From contig JACROP010000076.1 in NCBI GenBank assembly GCA_016214385.1, positions 1 through 36,327 on the forward strand: a stretch of DNA of 36,327 bases. The letters run 5' to 3'. The DNA comes from Nitrospirota bacterium (GTDB lineage: Bacteria > Nitrospirota > Thermodesulfovibrionia > UBA6902 > JACROP01). The notes below the pieces were generated by a model that saw only the letters and a list, made by a program, of their open reading frames with translations, made no database searches and was not told the DNA's origin. This document shows, piece by piece, positions 1-7,223 of this stretch (positions within the stretch are counted from its first letter, which is position 1; every line of letters begins with the position of its first letter). A program made the position numbers and the translations under genes.

Positions 1-783
1 CCTGACTCCCCAATGCAGGTGTGGGCCTGTAGCCCTGCCCGTAGCTCCTGCAAGGCCAATTATATCACCTTTCTTTACTGTCTGGCCAGGGGACAGTGTA
101 ATCTTAGAGAGGTGGAAAAACATGCTGTAAATACCATAGCCGTGGTCGAGGACAAGGGTTTTCCCTCCAAAAAACTGGTCATCTATTATTGCGACCCTTC
201 CACTGTTGGGTGCAATCACAGGATCGCCTTCTTTAGCTTTAATATCAATACCGCTGTGGGGACTCTTTTCCTGCCCGTTTATTATCCTCCTCGCACCAAA
301 GGGGCTAATAATCGCACCCTGCAGGGGCATTATGAATCTGCCGTCCCACAGCCTCTCATTCACCGCAGGCCAGAGCTGAATGAGTCTTGAAAGCTCGGCT
401 TCAGCTCTTTTTAAGGTCTCAGGGTCTAAGTCTACCATCTTTTTTGGAAGGCTGAGCTTTTGTGTTTCAAAAGAGCCTGAGACGATTTTTATGTTCCTCT
501 CAAATATCTTTTTGCTCTGGCTGAGAGTTAAACAATATTCTCCTGGAGTGGTTCTCATGTCTACCCCTGCCAGTGCAATAAAGTCACCTGCCCCTGTCTT
601 GAAAAAGTGAAGTTCTTTATCCAGGAAGCTGCCTTCTGGCGTTCTTCCATCAGAAGATGCGGCGCGTATGAGTATAACATCGCCCTGCCTTATGACTTCA
701 GGCGTTATACTGATATCGAATGCCAGTGAAGGAGAGACGAGTAAAAGTACAAATAAGGCGCTAACTGTTAACTTTGTTGCCAC
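1..783 (-). CDS. M23 family metallopeptidase (LytM-type), 3' end cut by window edge
   Basis: Likely an exported zinc peptidase acting on peptidoglycan peptides, or a LytM-type amidase activator. The visible 261 codons start with an N-terminal hydrophobic signal segment (about residues 4-21, ending SPSLAF), followed by an all-beta region of about 90 residues, then the M23 domain from about residue 150. Zinc-site motifs are intact: H176xxxD180 in PHSGIDIKA and the second histidine motif HLHWGV at 255-260. The start is GTG, because an in-frame TAA lies four codons upstream and no ATG precedes the signal peptide. It sits 25 nt downstream of the selenoprotein gene on the same strand and is probably co-transcribed with it. 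No strong Shine-Dalgarno sequence is visible. The last few residues lie outside the window. The M23 assignment is firm; the substrate is not known. Confidence 0.9.
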   Translation of the reverse strand, partial: MATKLTVSALFVLLLVSPSLAFDISITPEVIRQGDVILIRAASSDGRTPEGSFLDKELHFFKTGAGDFIALAGVDMRTTPGEYCLTLSQSKKIFERNIKIVSGSFETQKLSLPKKMVDLDPETLKRAEAELSRLIQLWPAVNERLWDGRFIMPLQGAIISPFGARRIINGQEKSPHSGIDIKAKEGDPVIAPNSGRVAIIDDQFFGGKTLVLDHGYGIYSMFFHLSKITLSPGQTVKKGDIIGLAGATGRATGPHLHWGVR

Positions 784-808
784 AGTGTAAGTTTAACATA
801 AATGATGC

Positions 809-1204
809 TTAACGCTTAAATTCCTTTTCTACTATTTCCTTGATTTTCTTTACAGGGTAACCTTTTTTGTAAAGCTCGGAAGCCCGCAGGGCCTCCCTGA
901 GGCAGATGTCTCACTGAACTGCATGGCCATCCACATAGCAGCTCAGGAGGCTTTTGTGTTTAAATGCCGGTGATTCCTCACAGTAGCAGAAGCAGTATAT
1001 ACTGTCCAGCACCCATGGTATCTCCTTTGCGACCTTATGCGCCTCTTTTACTACAGGGTCCCTGAAGAGCTCCGGGTCAAGAGTAGGTCTCGTCTCGCCC
1101 TTTCTCAAAGACTCATCAATTGCCGGCCTTTTCTGCGCAAAGGCAAAGTCAGACACGCTTATCGCTATAGACACAGCCATGAGGATAAGTAAAAGTCGTT
1201 TCAT
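809..1204 (-). CDS. CYCXC-family exported selenoprotein with in-frame TGA (Sec) at codon 98
   Basis: A small exported thiol/selenol protein of unknown function. Residues 1-23 are a signal peptide ending FAFA. The cysteine cluster CFCYC (71-75) is followed by KHKSLLSC (C89) and HGHAVQ-like DGHAVQ at 92-97. An ordinary gene call stops at the TGA at 911-913, but the same frame continues as DICLREALRASELYKKGY and on to a TAA, giving 131 residues. In the related PCYCGC-motif proteins I recall, the position before DICL is cysteine, so TGA falls where a catalytic Cys would be, forming a U98-x-x-C101 redox motif. A GC-rich hairpin follows the TGA at SECIS spacing. A strong ribosome site, GGAGGTGAT, precedes the ATG. 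Insertion of Sec needs selA, selB, selC and selD, none of which is in the window. The alternative, a truncated 97-residue protein, would leave the conserved tail unexplained. Confidence 0.85.
882..903 (-). promoter_or_regulatory. Putative bacterial SECIS hairpin
   Basis: The mRNA strand just after the TGA folds as CAGGG-AGG-CCCTG, extended by a lower stem of four pairs (GCCT with GGGC, one G-U) across a single bulged C. That gives nine pairs and a three-base AGG loop. There are 16 nt between the TGA and the loop, and a G is among the first two loop bases. Both match what is described for bacterial SECIS elements. The hairpin is inside the coding sequence, so the same bases also encode the DICLREALR region. 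Confidence 0.75.
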
Positions 1205-1300
1205 TTAATCACCTCCAGTCGGAATCGACTCGTATCGAGATTTTTCTCTATTATCTGTAAAGGATGTGAAGAAATTATGAACCTAAATCATCCATGAAAA

Positions 1301-1430
1301 AACCACAGAGAAAACTGAGATAAATTCAAAAATCAAATATCAAAAATCAAAATTATGGAATTCATTTATTTTGTCCCGAATTAAATTCAGGATTAAATTC
1401 TGCATTTTAATTTCTCTGTGAACTCTGTGG
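1301..1430. repeat. Intergenic imperfect palindrome, ACCACAGAG family
   Basis: The left end AACCACAGAG and right end AACTCTGTGG are inverted copies (shared core CCACAGAG/CTCTGTGG). The interior is A/T rich, with repeated CAAAAATCAAA-like units on the left and ATTAAATTC-like units on the right. It fills most of the gap between the NUDIX gene and the selenoprotein gene. The same termini recur in the elements around ribH and upstream of purB. No open frame of interest is present. Confidence 0.75.
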
Positions 1431-1442
1431 CGAAAAGGTATT

Positions 1443-1952
1443 TCATCCCCCAACAACCTGAAGATAGATATTAAACTCATCTTCAAAATTATCGCTGAAA
1501 ATGCCTTTTCCCATGTTCTTCTTTATTTCCTCTGGGGGCCAGAACTTAACTTCTGTTATTTCATCCCTGTTAAATAGAATCTTGCCGCTATATATACAGC
1601 TATATGTTGTGACCAGCTCGCTTTCATAGGGGTTGCTGTGGATGTAGGTATAGAGAAATTTGGTCTCGGCCATTGTTATGCCGAGTTCTTCAGCCACCTC
1701 CCTTTTAACCGCCTCCTCAGTACTCTCCCCCTGGTTCACATGGCCTCCAACTGATGTATCCCACCTGCCAGGAGCAACATCTTTGTTCATCGAACGCTTC
1801 TGTAAGAGTAATTCCCCCTTATGATTAACGACAAGAACATGGACAACCCTGTGCAGGAGATCAGGATTTCCATGGATTTCCTCGCGGGAGGCAAGGCCAA
1901 TAACCTCTCCATCTTTATCGACAATCTCAAGGTATTCTGCATTATCCATCAT
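1443..1952 (-). CDS. NUDIX hydrolase, IPP-isomerase-like subgroup
   Basis: A 169-residue NUDIX protein that probably hydrolyses a nucleoside-diphosphate-linked substrate in the cytoplasm. The NUDIX box is complete: GGHVNQGESTEEAVKREV followed by AEELGI, with the metal-binding REVAEE glutamates. The N-terminal part (EIVDKDGEVIGLASREE, then LLHRVVHVLVVN) resembles the subgroup often annotated as isopentenyl-diphosphate isomerase-like or YfcD-like. True Idi activity would need catalytic Cys and Glu residues that I do not recognise here, so hydrolase is the safer call. The start ATG overlaps the yajQ stop, so translation is likely coupled. Substrate unknown. Confidence 0.9.
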   Translation of the reverse strand: MMDNAEYLEIVDKDGEVIGLASREEIHGNPDLLHRVVHVLVVNHKGELLLQKRSMNKDVAPGRWDTSVGGHVNQGESTEEAVKREVAEELGITMAETKFLYTYIHSNPYESELVTTYSCIYSGKILFNRDEITEVKFWPPEEIKKNMGKGIFSDNFEDEFNIYLQVVGG

Positions 1953-2446
1953 CTGTAATTCATAAACTCCATGTGTATCCCTAAATCTTTTTCCTTTAAC
2001 ATTTTTATAATAGCCTGAAGGTCATCGATCTTTTTTGCCCTCACCCTGACCTGATCCTTTTGAATCTCAGATTGGACCTTGAGTTTTGTATCTTTTATGA
2101 TTTTGACAATATCTTTGGCTTTTTCAGTGGGGATGCCCTGCTGAAGTGTTATTGCCTGCTTTACAGTGCCTGAAAGCGCAGGCTCAATTTTGCCATAATT
2201 CAGGGCATTGAGTGATACTCCTCTTTTAACGAGCTTTTCTTTAAGGATATCAACAACGCTCTTTAATTTATACTCGTCGTCAGAAAGGATGTAGAGTTCG
2301 TTCTTCCCTTTATCGAGCTCTATATTGCTCTTGCTCCCCCTGAAGTCAAACCTCTGGCCTATCTCCTTCATTGCCTGCTGCAGAGCATTGGAGACTTCCT
2401 GAAGGTCAACCTTGCATACAATATCAAATGAATGTTCATCCGGCAT
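1949..2446 (-). CDS. yajQ: YajQ-family nucleotide-binding protein
   Basis: 165 residues matching the YajQ (UPF0234) family from end to end. The start MPDEHSFDIVCKVDLQEVSN, the RFDFRGSKSNIEL segment, and the C-terminal KDLGIHMEFMNYR are characteristic. The family folds as two ferredoxin-like domains; a homologue in Xanthomonas binds cyclic-di-GMP, while the role elsewhere is not settled. A strong GGAGGAGGT ribosome site lies just before the ATG. The stop overlaps the start of the NUDIX gene, so the two form a small operon. An HD-GYP protein elsewhere in the window could be functionally related through cyclic-di-GMP, but this is only an inference. Confidence 0.93.
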   Translation of the reverse strand: MPDEHSFDIVCKVDLQEVSNALQQAMKEIGQRFDFRGSKSNIELDKGKNELYILSDDEYKLKSVVDILKEKLVKRGVSLNALNYGKIEPALSGTVKQAITLQQGIPTEKAKDIVKIIKDTKLKVQSEIQKDQVRVRAKKIDDLQAIIKMLKEKDLGIHMEFMNYR

Positions 2447-2486
2447 ATTTACCTCCTCCTTTTACATTAACCCAAAAAATGTGTTA

Positions 2487-2721
2487 ACCACAGGCGATTG
2501 AACATATTTAGTTCAACAGAGTTAGACTATATTTTTACCACGAAGAGCACGAAGGTCACGAAGATTTTACAAGACAAATCTCTTTATGCCTTTCTTTTTC
2601 ACTTCGTGTTCTTCGTGTCCTTCGTGGTTTAATTTTTCTTAGTCTAACAAAATGGTTTTAAAGTTGTTCAAAGTTGTTTAAAATTGTCTGCTTTGAACTT
2701 TTGAACTATTACTCTGTGGTT
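2487..2721. repeat. Nested palindromic repeat cluster with 9-nt unit arms
   Basis: This accounts for most of the 435-base gap between yajQ and the P-II gene. The outer ends AACCACAG and CTGTGGTT are inverted copies. Inside them GTTAGACT (2521-2528) pairs with AGTCTAAC (2641-2648). Innermost are arms made of a 9-nt unit: CACGAAGAG, CACGAAGGT, CACGAAG on the left, and CTTCGTGTT, CTTCGTGTC, CTTCGTGG on the right. The rest of the gap is A/T rich and shows nothing else I can name. Confidence 0.75.
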
Positions 2722-2887
2722 TTCATTCATGCATAATCGGTATTCAAAATCGGTATATTGTATAAAAATAGGGATTTTTAATACAATCAATTTTTACCCT
2801 TGAGTTCTTAAGCTGGAAAGCAGATTTCACACATTCTTCATATTTTCTGGTTATCTTAAATAAAATATTTGAAGGAGGGACATGATA

Positions 2888-3196
2888 ATGAAGCATGTGG
2901 TTGCTATTATAAGGTCTGTAGCCTTGGATAGAGTTGTAGAGGGACTTCAAAGTAAAAATATAAAGGGAATGAGTATAAATGAGGTGAAAGGCACAGGGGA
3001 GCAATTCGCACTCTATAAACCATTTACATCACATGTAAGGATTGACCTCTTTGTATCGGATGAAAAGATTAAAGATGTAAAGGATATCTTTCTTGCCCTT
3101 GCAAAGACAGGGGAGCCTGGAGATGGGCTGATAGCAATCTGTCCTGTTGATGAGGTGTTAAAAATAAGAACTGGTGGGGTCTTAGGGCATAACTGA
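2888..3196 (+). CDS. P-II-like signalling protein with shortened T-loop
   Basis: 102 residues from the ATG at 2888, which has better spacing to the GAAGGAGGG ribosome site than the in-frame ATG at 2882. The fold is recognisable as P-II: MKHVVAIIR at the N terminus, EVKGTG before the T-loop, then ALAKTGEPGDGLIAICPV and KIRTGG, which are the B- and C-loop motifs that bind the nucleotide. The T-loop is about ten residues shorter than in GlnB/GlnK and has lost the region of the uridylylated tyrosine, so classical nitrogen signalling through GlnD is unlikely. A divergent P-II group (PII-NG) has been described next to heavy-metal efflux genes; the neighbouring Met-rich protein and copper ATPase fit that. 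The fold is well supported; the metal role is inferred. Confidence 0.85.
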   Translation: MKHVVAIIRSVALDRVVEGLQSKNIKGMSINEVKGTGEQFALYKPFTSHVRIDLFVSDEKIKDVKDIFLALAKTGEPGDGLIAICPVDEVLKIRTGGVLGHN

Positions 3197-3290
3197 GAGA
3201 AGTGGTTAGACAGGCATTAAATAATATAGTATTGCAGAAAGATTTATCATGTAATTTAATGTAAATATCAATAAACTTAAGGAGGAAGAT

Positions 3291-3866
3291 ATGAAGAAGA
3301 TAGTTATTGTGTTAGTAATTCTATTTGCTCTCGGCACATCATCCTGGGCCATGATGGGTGGCCAGAAAGGAGAAATGGGCCACGGCATGATGATGAGTGA
3401 GGGACAACAGATGCCGATGATGCATATGTGCCAGCATATGATGAAACATAACATGATGATGCAGAATATGATGCAGATGATGAAGGATATGCTGAAGATG
3501 CAGGAAAAGATGATAAAAGGTATGAAGCCTGCTGAGAAAAAACAGATGATGATGGAAATGAATAAGATGATGGGGAAAATGGACAGGATGATGTCTGGCA
3601 TGAAGGGCATGATGAGCGAAATGATGGAAATGCAGACAGATGTTCAGCAGAGGCTTAAATGTGCCGAAGAACAGCTTAAAAAGGCTATCGATCTGCATGA
3701 ATTACACATGAAAGACCCGAAAACAACAACTGAAGCCTCCCAGATGGAACTGATGGATCAGATTAAAAAGGCCTATGAGTGTGTAAAAGGAACAGATGAA
3801 ACAACGCCTGAAAAAGAAGGGGAAAAGGTAGAGGAGCCAAAAAAGATTGAACCGCATAAACATTAA
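3291..3866 (+). CDS. Exported methionine-rich putative copper-binding protein
   Basis: 191 residues with a signal peptide (residues 1-20, LFALGTSSWA). The mature part is dominated by Met: I count 42 methionines in the whole protein, in runs such as MMMQNMMQMMKDM, mixed with His and two Cys in the middle and tail. Residues about 40-125 look like a long Met/Lys-rich helix. The end is Glu/Lys rich and finishes HKH. Thioether clusters of this kind bind Cu(I) in periplasmic copper proteins. The protein stands between a P-II-like protein and a Cu+ ATPase, so a role in buffering or delivering periplasmic copper is a reasonable inference. I do not recognise a named family. A good AAGGAGGAAG site precedes the ATG. 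Confidence 0.85.
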   Translation: MKKIVIVLVILFALGTSSWAMMGGQKGEMGHGMMMSEGQQMPMMHMCQHMMKHNMMMQNMMQMMKDMLKMQEKMIKGMKPAEKKQMMMEMNKMMGKMDRMMSGMKGMMSEMMEMQTDVQQRLKCAEEQLKKAIDLHELHMKDPKTTTEASQMELMDQIKKAYECVKGTDETTPEKEGEKVEEPKKIEPHKH

Positions 3867-3970
3867 TTATGAATCCTGCATGAAAATGGCCGATCTACCT
3901 CGGAACAGGTCAGGCAGGATTCAAAATTATAGTGAACGAACTAAATCTAAATACGTAGTAAAAAACAACT

Positions 3971-4040
3971 GTCATTCCGAGCGAAGCGAGGAATCTCCTT
4001 ATAACGGTGAGATAAGATTTCTCCCTTCGGTCGAAATGAC
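3971..4040. repeat. Palindromic repeat with GTCATT...AATGAC ends
   Basis: A 70-base imperfect inverted repeat starting GTCATTCCGAGCGAAGCGAG and ending TTCGGTCGAAATGAC, lying in the 260-base gap before the copper ATPase. It belongs to a repeat type widespread in bacterial genomes whose translation yields SERSEES-like peptides. It shares the GTCATT/AATGAC termini with the element before tyrS. The surrounding gap is A/T rich and carries no other feature I can support. Confidence 0.75.
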
Positions 4041-4126
4041 AACTTTATTTGGTATTTACTATAATTTTAAGAATAAGATTTATAATGTATAAGTAATATC
4101 GCCATATTTGGTGTTGGGCGGAAGAA

Positions 4127-6514
4127 ATGAAAGTCACTGACCCTGTATGCAAGATGACCATAGATGATAAGGATGCCGTTGCTACTTCGGCTCACAAAAA
4201 TACTACCTATTATTTCTGTTCAAAATATTGTAAGAATAAATTTGACAGTAACCCGGATGCCTTTCTCGTGGGGAAAGCTGCCGAGCCTCCAAAAACAGGG
4301 GTAATTTACACCTGCCCCATGCATCCTGAAATACGACAGGAGGGGCCGGGGTCATGTCCAAAATGCGGCATGGCGATTGAACCACTGACCCCTTCTGCCG
4401 GTAAGACTGAATGGACATGTCCGATGCATCCTGAGATTGTGCGTGATGCTCCCGGAAGCTGTCCTATTTGCGGTATGGCACTTGAGCCAAAATCTGCCCT
4501 TGAGGAAGAAGAAAATCCTGAACTCATTGACATGACGAGGCGGTTCAGGGTTGGGGTCGTTCTTACCTTCCCCCTGATTTTAATAGCAATGAGGAGACTT
4601 ATCCCGTTTATCTCCATTGAAAATCTTATATCGCCGGAAATCCTGAAATGGTTAGAAATTATACTCGCTACACCTGTTGTTCTCTGGGCTGGATGGCCGT
4701 TCTTTGTGCGGGGATGGCAATCCATTATAAACCGCAGCCCTAACATGTTCACATTAATCGGGCTTGGGGTGAGTGTTGCATACATCTACAGCATTGTGGC
4801 AACGATCTTTCCTGATATATTCCCTGTGTCTTTTCGCAAAGAAGGCGGTGAAGTGGGCGTTTATTTTGAAGCTGCCGCTGTTATTGTAACCCTTGTGCTC
4901 CTCGGTCAGGTGCTTGAGCTGAAGGCACGGAGCAAGACAGGGGCAGCGATTAAGGCATTGCTTGGCCTTGCGCCCAAAACAGCCCGTCGTATTAAAAACG
5001 GGACGGAAGAAGACATTCCACTTGAGCATGTGAATAAAGGAGATACCCTCCGCGTGAGGCCCGGCGAGAAGATACCTGTAGACGGCATAGTAATTGAGGG
5101 GACAAGCTCTGTTGACGAATCAATGGTTACAGGCGAACCGATTCCTGTGCAAAAGGACAAAGGGGACAGTGTTGTTGGTGCAACTGTTAATGGAACCGGC
5201 ATGTTGATAATGAAAGCAGAAAAGGTGGGAGCAGAGACACTTCTATCACAGATTGTTCATATGGTTGCAGAGGCACAGCGAAGCCGTGCACCTATTCAGA
5301 AACTCGCTGATATAGTCGCAGCCTACTTTGTTCAGATAGTCGTTGCTATAGCGGTCTTAACCTTCATTGTGTGGGCGTGGATAGGCCCTGAGCCAAAAAT
5401 GGCACTTGCACTCATCAATGCAGTTGCTGTTCTGATAATAGCCTGCCCTTGCGCCCTCGGTCTTGCAACACCGATGTCTATAATGGTTGCAATGGGCAAG
5501 GGTGCAACAGCAGGCGTGCTTTTCAAGAATGCAGAGGCAATTGAGGTAATGAGAAAGATAGATACGCTTGTAGTAGATAAGACAGGAACACTTACTATAG
5601 GCAAGCCAAGGCTTGTAGATGTTGTCCCGAGCAGTGGGTTTGATGAGAAGTCAATAATCTATTTTGCTGCAAGCATTGAACGGGGCAGCGAACACCCTCT
5701 CGCAGCAGCGATTGTGTCAGGGGCATATGAAAAGGGCATAAAACTGACTGATGTAGAGAATTTCAAATCCATTACGGGCAAAGGGGTCATGGGTAAAATT
5801 AATGGGCATGAAGTATCTCTCGGCAATCGCAAACTGCTTGACGACCTCAGTATTAATCCGGGCGAACTGTCTCAGAAGGCTGAAACCATGCGGAAAGAAG
5901 GACAGACTGTAATGTTCATTGCAGTAGACGGAAAGGTGGTCGGACTGTTAGGTGTGGCGGACCCGATAAAGGAAACCACACCCGAGGCAATTGAACAGCT
6001 TCATAAAGAGGGCATCAGGATTGTTATGCTTACAGGGGACAATCGCACAACTGCAGAGGCTGTATCAAGAAAGCTCGGCATTGACGATGTAATTGCCGAG
6101 GTGCTACCTGACCAGAAGGCTGATATTGTCAAGAAGCTGCAAAATGAAGGGCGAGTTGTGTCAATGGCAGGAGACGGCATTAATGACGCACCAGCTCTGG
6201 CACAGGCTCATGTGGGTATTGCCATGGGAACCGGCACTGATGTAGCAATGGAAAGCGCTGGCGTGACACTGGTAAAAGGTGACCTTACGGGCATAGTTCG
6301 GGCAAGGCGCCTCAGCAGGGCGACGATGCGTAATATCAAGCAGAACCTCTTCTGGGCATTTGCCTATAATTCCCTTGGGGTTCCTGTGGCAGCAGGCATT
6401 CTTTACCCGTTCTTCGGTATTTTGCTCAGCCCTATCTTTGCTGCTGCTGCAATGAGCTTCAGTTCAGTATCAGTAGTAGGTAATGCCCTCAGGTTAAGGA
6501 GGGTGACGCTCTGA
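4127..6514 (+). CDS. copA: Cu+-exporting P1B-type ATPase with YHS and two heavy-metal-binding domains
   Basis: 795 residues. It pumps Cu(I), perhaps Ag(I), out of the cytoplasm at the expense of ATP. Domains in order: a YHS domain (about 1-47, DPVCKM and FCSKYC); two HMBD zinc-ribbon-like modules, YTCPMHPEI (61-69) with CPKCGM and WTCPMHPEI (96-104) with CPICGM; transmembrane segments from about 143; actuator domain with VTGEP (334-338); the transmembrane CPC (440-442); phosphorylation site DKTGT (484-488); SEHP (521-524); and GDGIND (682-687). AYNSLGVP and [11 protein letters not shown] near the end match the Cu+ subgroup (YN, MxxS). It has no classical CXXC HMA domain; the YHS and HMBD modules replace it. 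It follows the P-II-like and Met-rich genes, consistent with a copper module. Confidence 0.95.
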   Translation: MKVTDPVCKMTIDDKDAVATSAHKNTTYYFCSKYCKNKFDSNPDAFLVGKAAEPPKTGVIYTCPMHPEIRQEGPGSCPKCGMAIEPLTPSAGKTEWTCPMHPEIVRDAPGSCPICGMALEPKSALEEEENPELIDMTRRFRVGVVLTFPLILIAMRRLIPFISIENLISPEILKWLEIILATPVVLWAGWPFFVRGWQSIINRSPNMFTLIGLGVSVAYIYSIVATIFPDIFPVSFRKEGGEVGVYFEAAAVIVTLVLLGQVLELKARSKTGAAIKALLGLAPKTARRIKNGTEEDIPLEHVNKGDTLRVRPGEKIPVDGIVIEGTSSVDESMVTGEPIPVQKDKGDSVVGATVNGTGMLIMKAEKVGAETLLSQIVHMVAEAQRSRAPIQKLADIVAAYFVQIVVAIAVLTFIVWAWIGPEPKMALALINAVAVLIIACPCALGLATPMSIMVAMGKGATAGVLFKNAEAIEVMRKIDTLVVDKTGTLTIGKPRLVDVVPSSGFDEKSIIYFAASIERGSEHPLAAAIVSGAYEKGIKLTDVENFKSITGKGVMGKINGHEVSLGNRKLLDDLSINPGELSQKAETMRKEGQTVMFIAVDGKVVGLLGVADPIKETTPEAIEQLHKEGIRIVMLTGDNRTTAEAVSRKLGIDDVIAEVLPDQKADIVKKLQNEGRVVSMAGDGINDAPALAQAHVGIAMGTGTDVAMESAGVTLVKGDLTGIVRARRLSRATMRNIKQNLFWAFAYNSLGVPVAAGILYPFFGILLSPIFAAAAMSFSSVSVVGNALRLRRVTL

Positions 6515-6529
6515 GAAGGTTTTTCTAAA

Positions 6530-7096
6530 TTGATTATCTCTATCGCAGGCTCACACAGCAAAGTTGGTAAAACTACCCTCGCCTCAATTCTCCTCGGTGA
6601 GATAAAGGGTTTCGGCGCTATAAAGTTTACAAAGACCGCATTTTACACATCCATCGTGAGTGATGAGAGGATATTGAGGCAGAAGGGAAAAGACACAGCA
6701 GTAATGCTTGAGGCAGGTGCTGTGCGAGTCCTGTGGGTTCAGTGTCCTGAGAAAGAACTTGCCGAGGCCCTGCCTGTGGCCCTTTCAGAGATGTCAGGAT
6801 TAAATGGCATCATTGTGGAAGGCAACAGCCCTGTGGATTTTTTAACTCCGCATCTGGTAATATTTATTACTGATCCACACGGCAGACTAAAATCATCGGC
6901 CCAGAGCGCTGTCAGGAAGGCCGATGTAATTGTTATAAATTCTGAGAAAAATGGTAAATGCCCTGCATTGTTAAATTGCCCTGGGGCAAGGGTTTTCTGG
7001 ATTGACTTGCTTAAAAGAAAAGGCGAACTCAATGAGTTCTTATCCTTTGTCAAAGAAAGAATTGATAAATCAAAGCTTAAGAAAGGCTGCTCCTGA
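6530..7096 (+). CDS. MobB-like P-loop NTPase
   Basis: 188 residues with a TTG start. The Walker A loop is GSHSKVGKT at residues 7-15, followed by a short nucleotide-binding domain. IIVEGNSPV (about 96-104) and VIVINSEK (about 133-140) stand where MobB/SIMIBI-type NTPases have the acidic Walker B region and the base-binding strand. MobB assists in making the molybdenum guanine dinucleotide cofactor. I see MobB-like overall layout rather than a decisive signature, so this is best read as a SIMIBI-class NTPase. It begins 15 nt after the copper ATPase and overlaps the next small gene. Confidence 0.72.
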   Translation: MIISIAGSHSKVGKTTLASILLGEIKGFGAIKFTKTAFYTSIVSDERILRQKGKDTAVMLEAGAVRVLWVQCPEKELAEALPVALSEMSGLNGIIVEGNSPVDFLTPHLVIFITDPHGRLKSSAQSAVRKADVIVINSEKNGKCPALLNCPGARVFWIDLLKRKGELNEFLSFVKERIDKSKLKKGCS

Positions 7097-7223
7097 TGGC
7101 CGCATATCATGCGCAATAGCAAGAAAGATTGCTGAGAAGCATAGGGTTCCGTACTCCAGAATAGGAAAAAGCGCCAATGAACTCAGGATAAAGATAACGA
7201 GCTGCGAGCTCGGCTGTTTTTAG
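7032..7223 (+). CDS. Small conserved helix-turn-helix-like protein
   Basis: A 63-residue frame overlapping the end of the MobB-like gene. The conserved-looking part is the C-terminal 48 residues: LRKAAPDGRISCAIARKIAE, then VPYSRIGKSANELRIKI and a final CELGCF. I recall short bacterial proteins with this pattern (ISC..AR..AE, NELxIKI, C.LGCF) next to or fused with MobB-like NTPases; their function is unknown. The helical layout resembles a winged-helix DNA-binding unit, and ISC, CELGC could bind a metal. The true start is unclear: ATG at 7032 or TTG at 7062, neither with a convincing ribosome site. Its stop directly abuts the ATG of the CcsA gene. Confidence 0.7.
   Translation: MSSYPLSKKELINQSLRKAAPDGRISCAIARKIAEKHRVPYSRIGKSANELRIKITSCELGCF

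Noticed and set aside
13-390. 125-residue plus-strand frame at the left edge
   Set aside because: Antisense shadow of the M23 peptidase gene, whose motifs and signal peptide are clear.
911-1204. 97-residue exported protein ending at TGA
   Set aside because: The frame continues with a conserved-looking tail and a SECIS-like hairpin; read through as a selenoprotein instead.
3339-3698. His-rich 119-residue frame on the minus strand
   Set aside because: It is the mirror of methionine codons (ATG read as CAT) in the Met-rich gene; no start signal of its own.
3847-4092. 81-residue frame containing CHSERSEESP
   Set aside because: It is a translation of the palindromic repeat at 3971-4040; no ribosome site.
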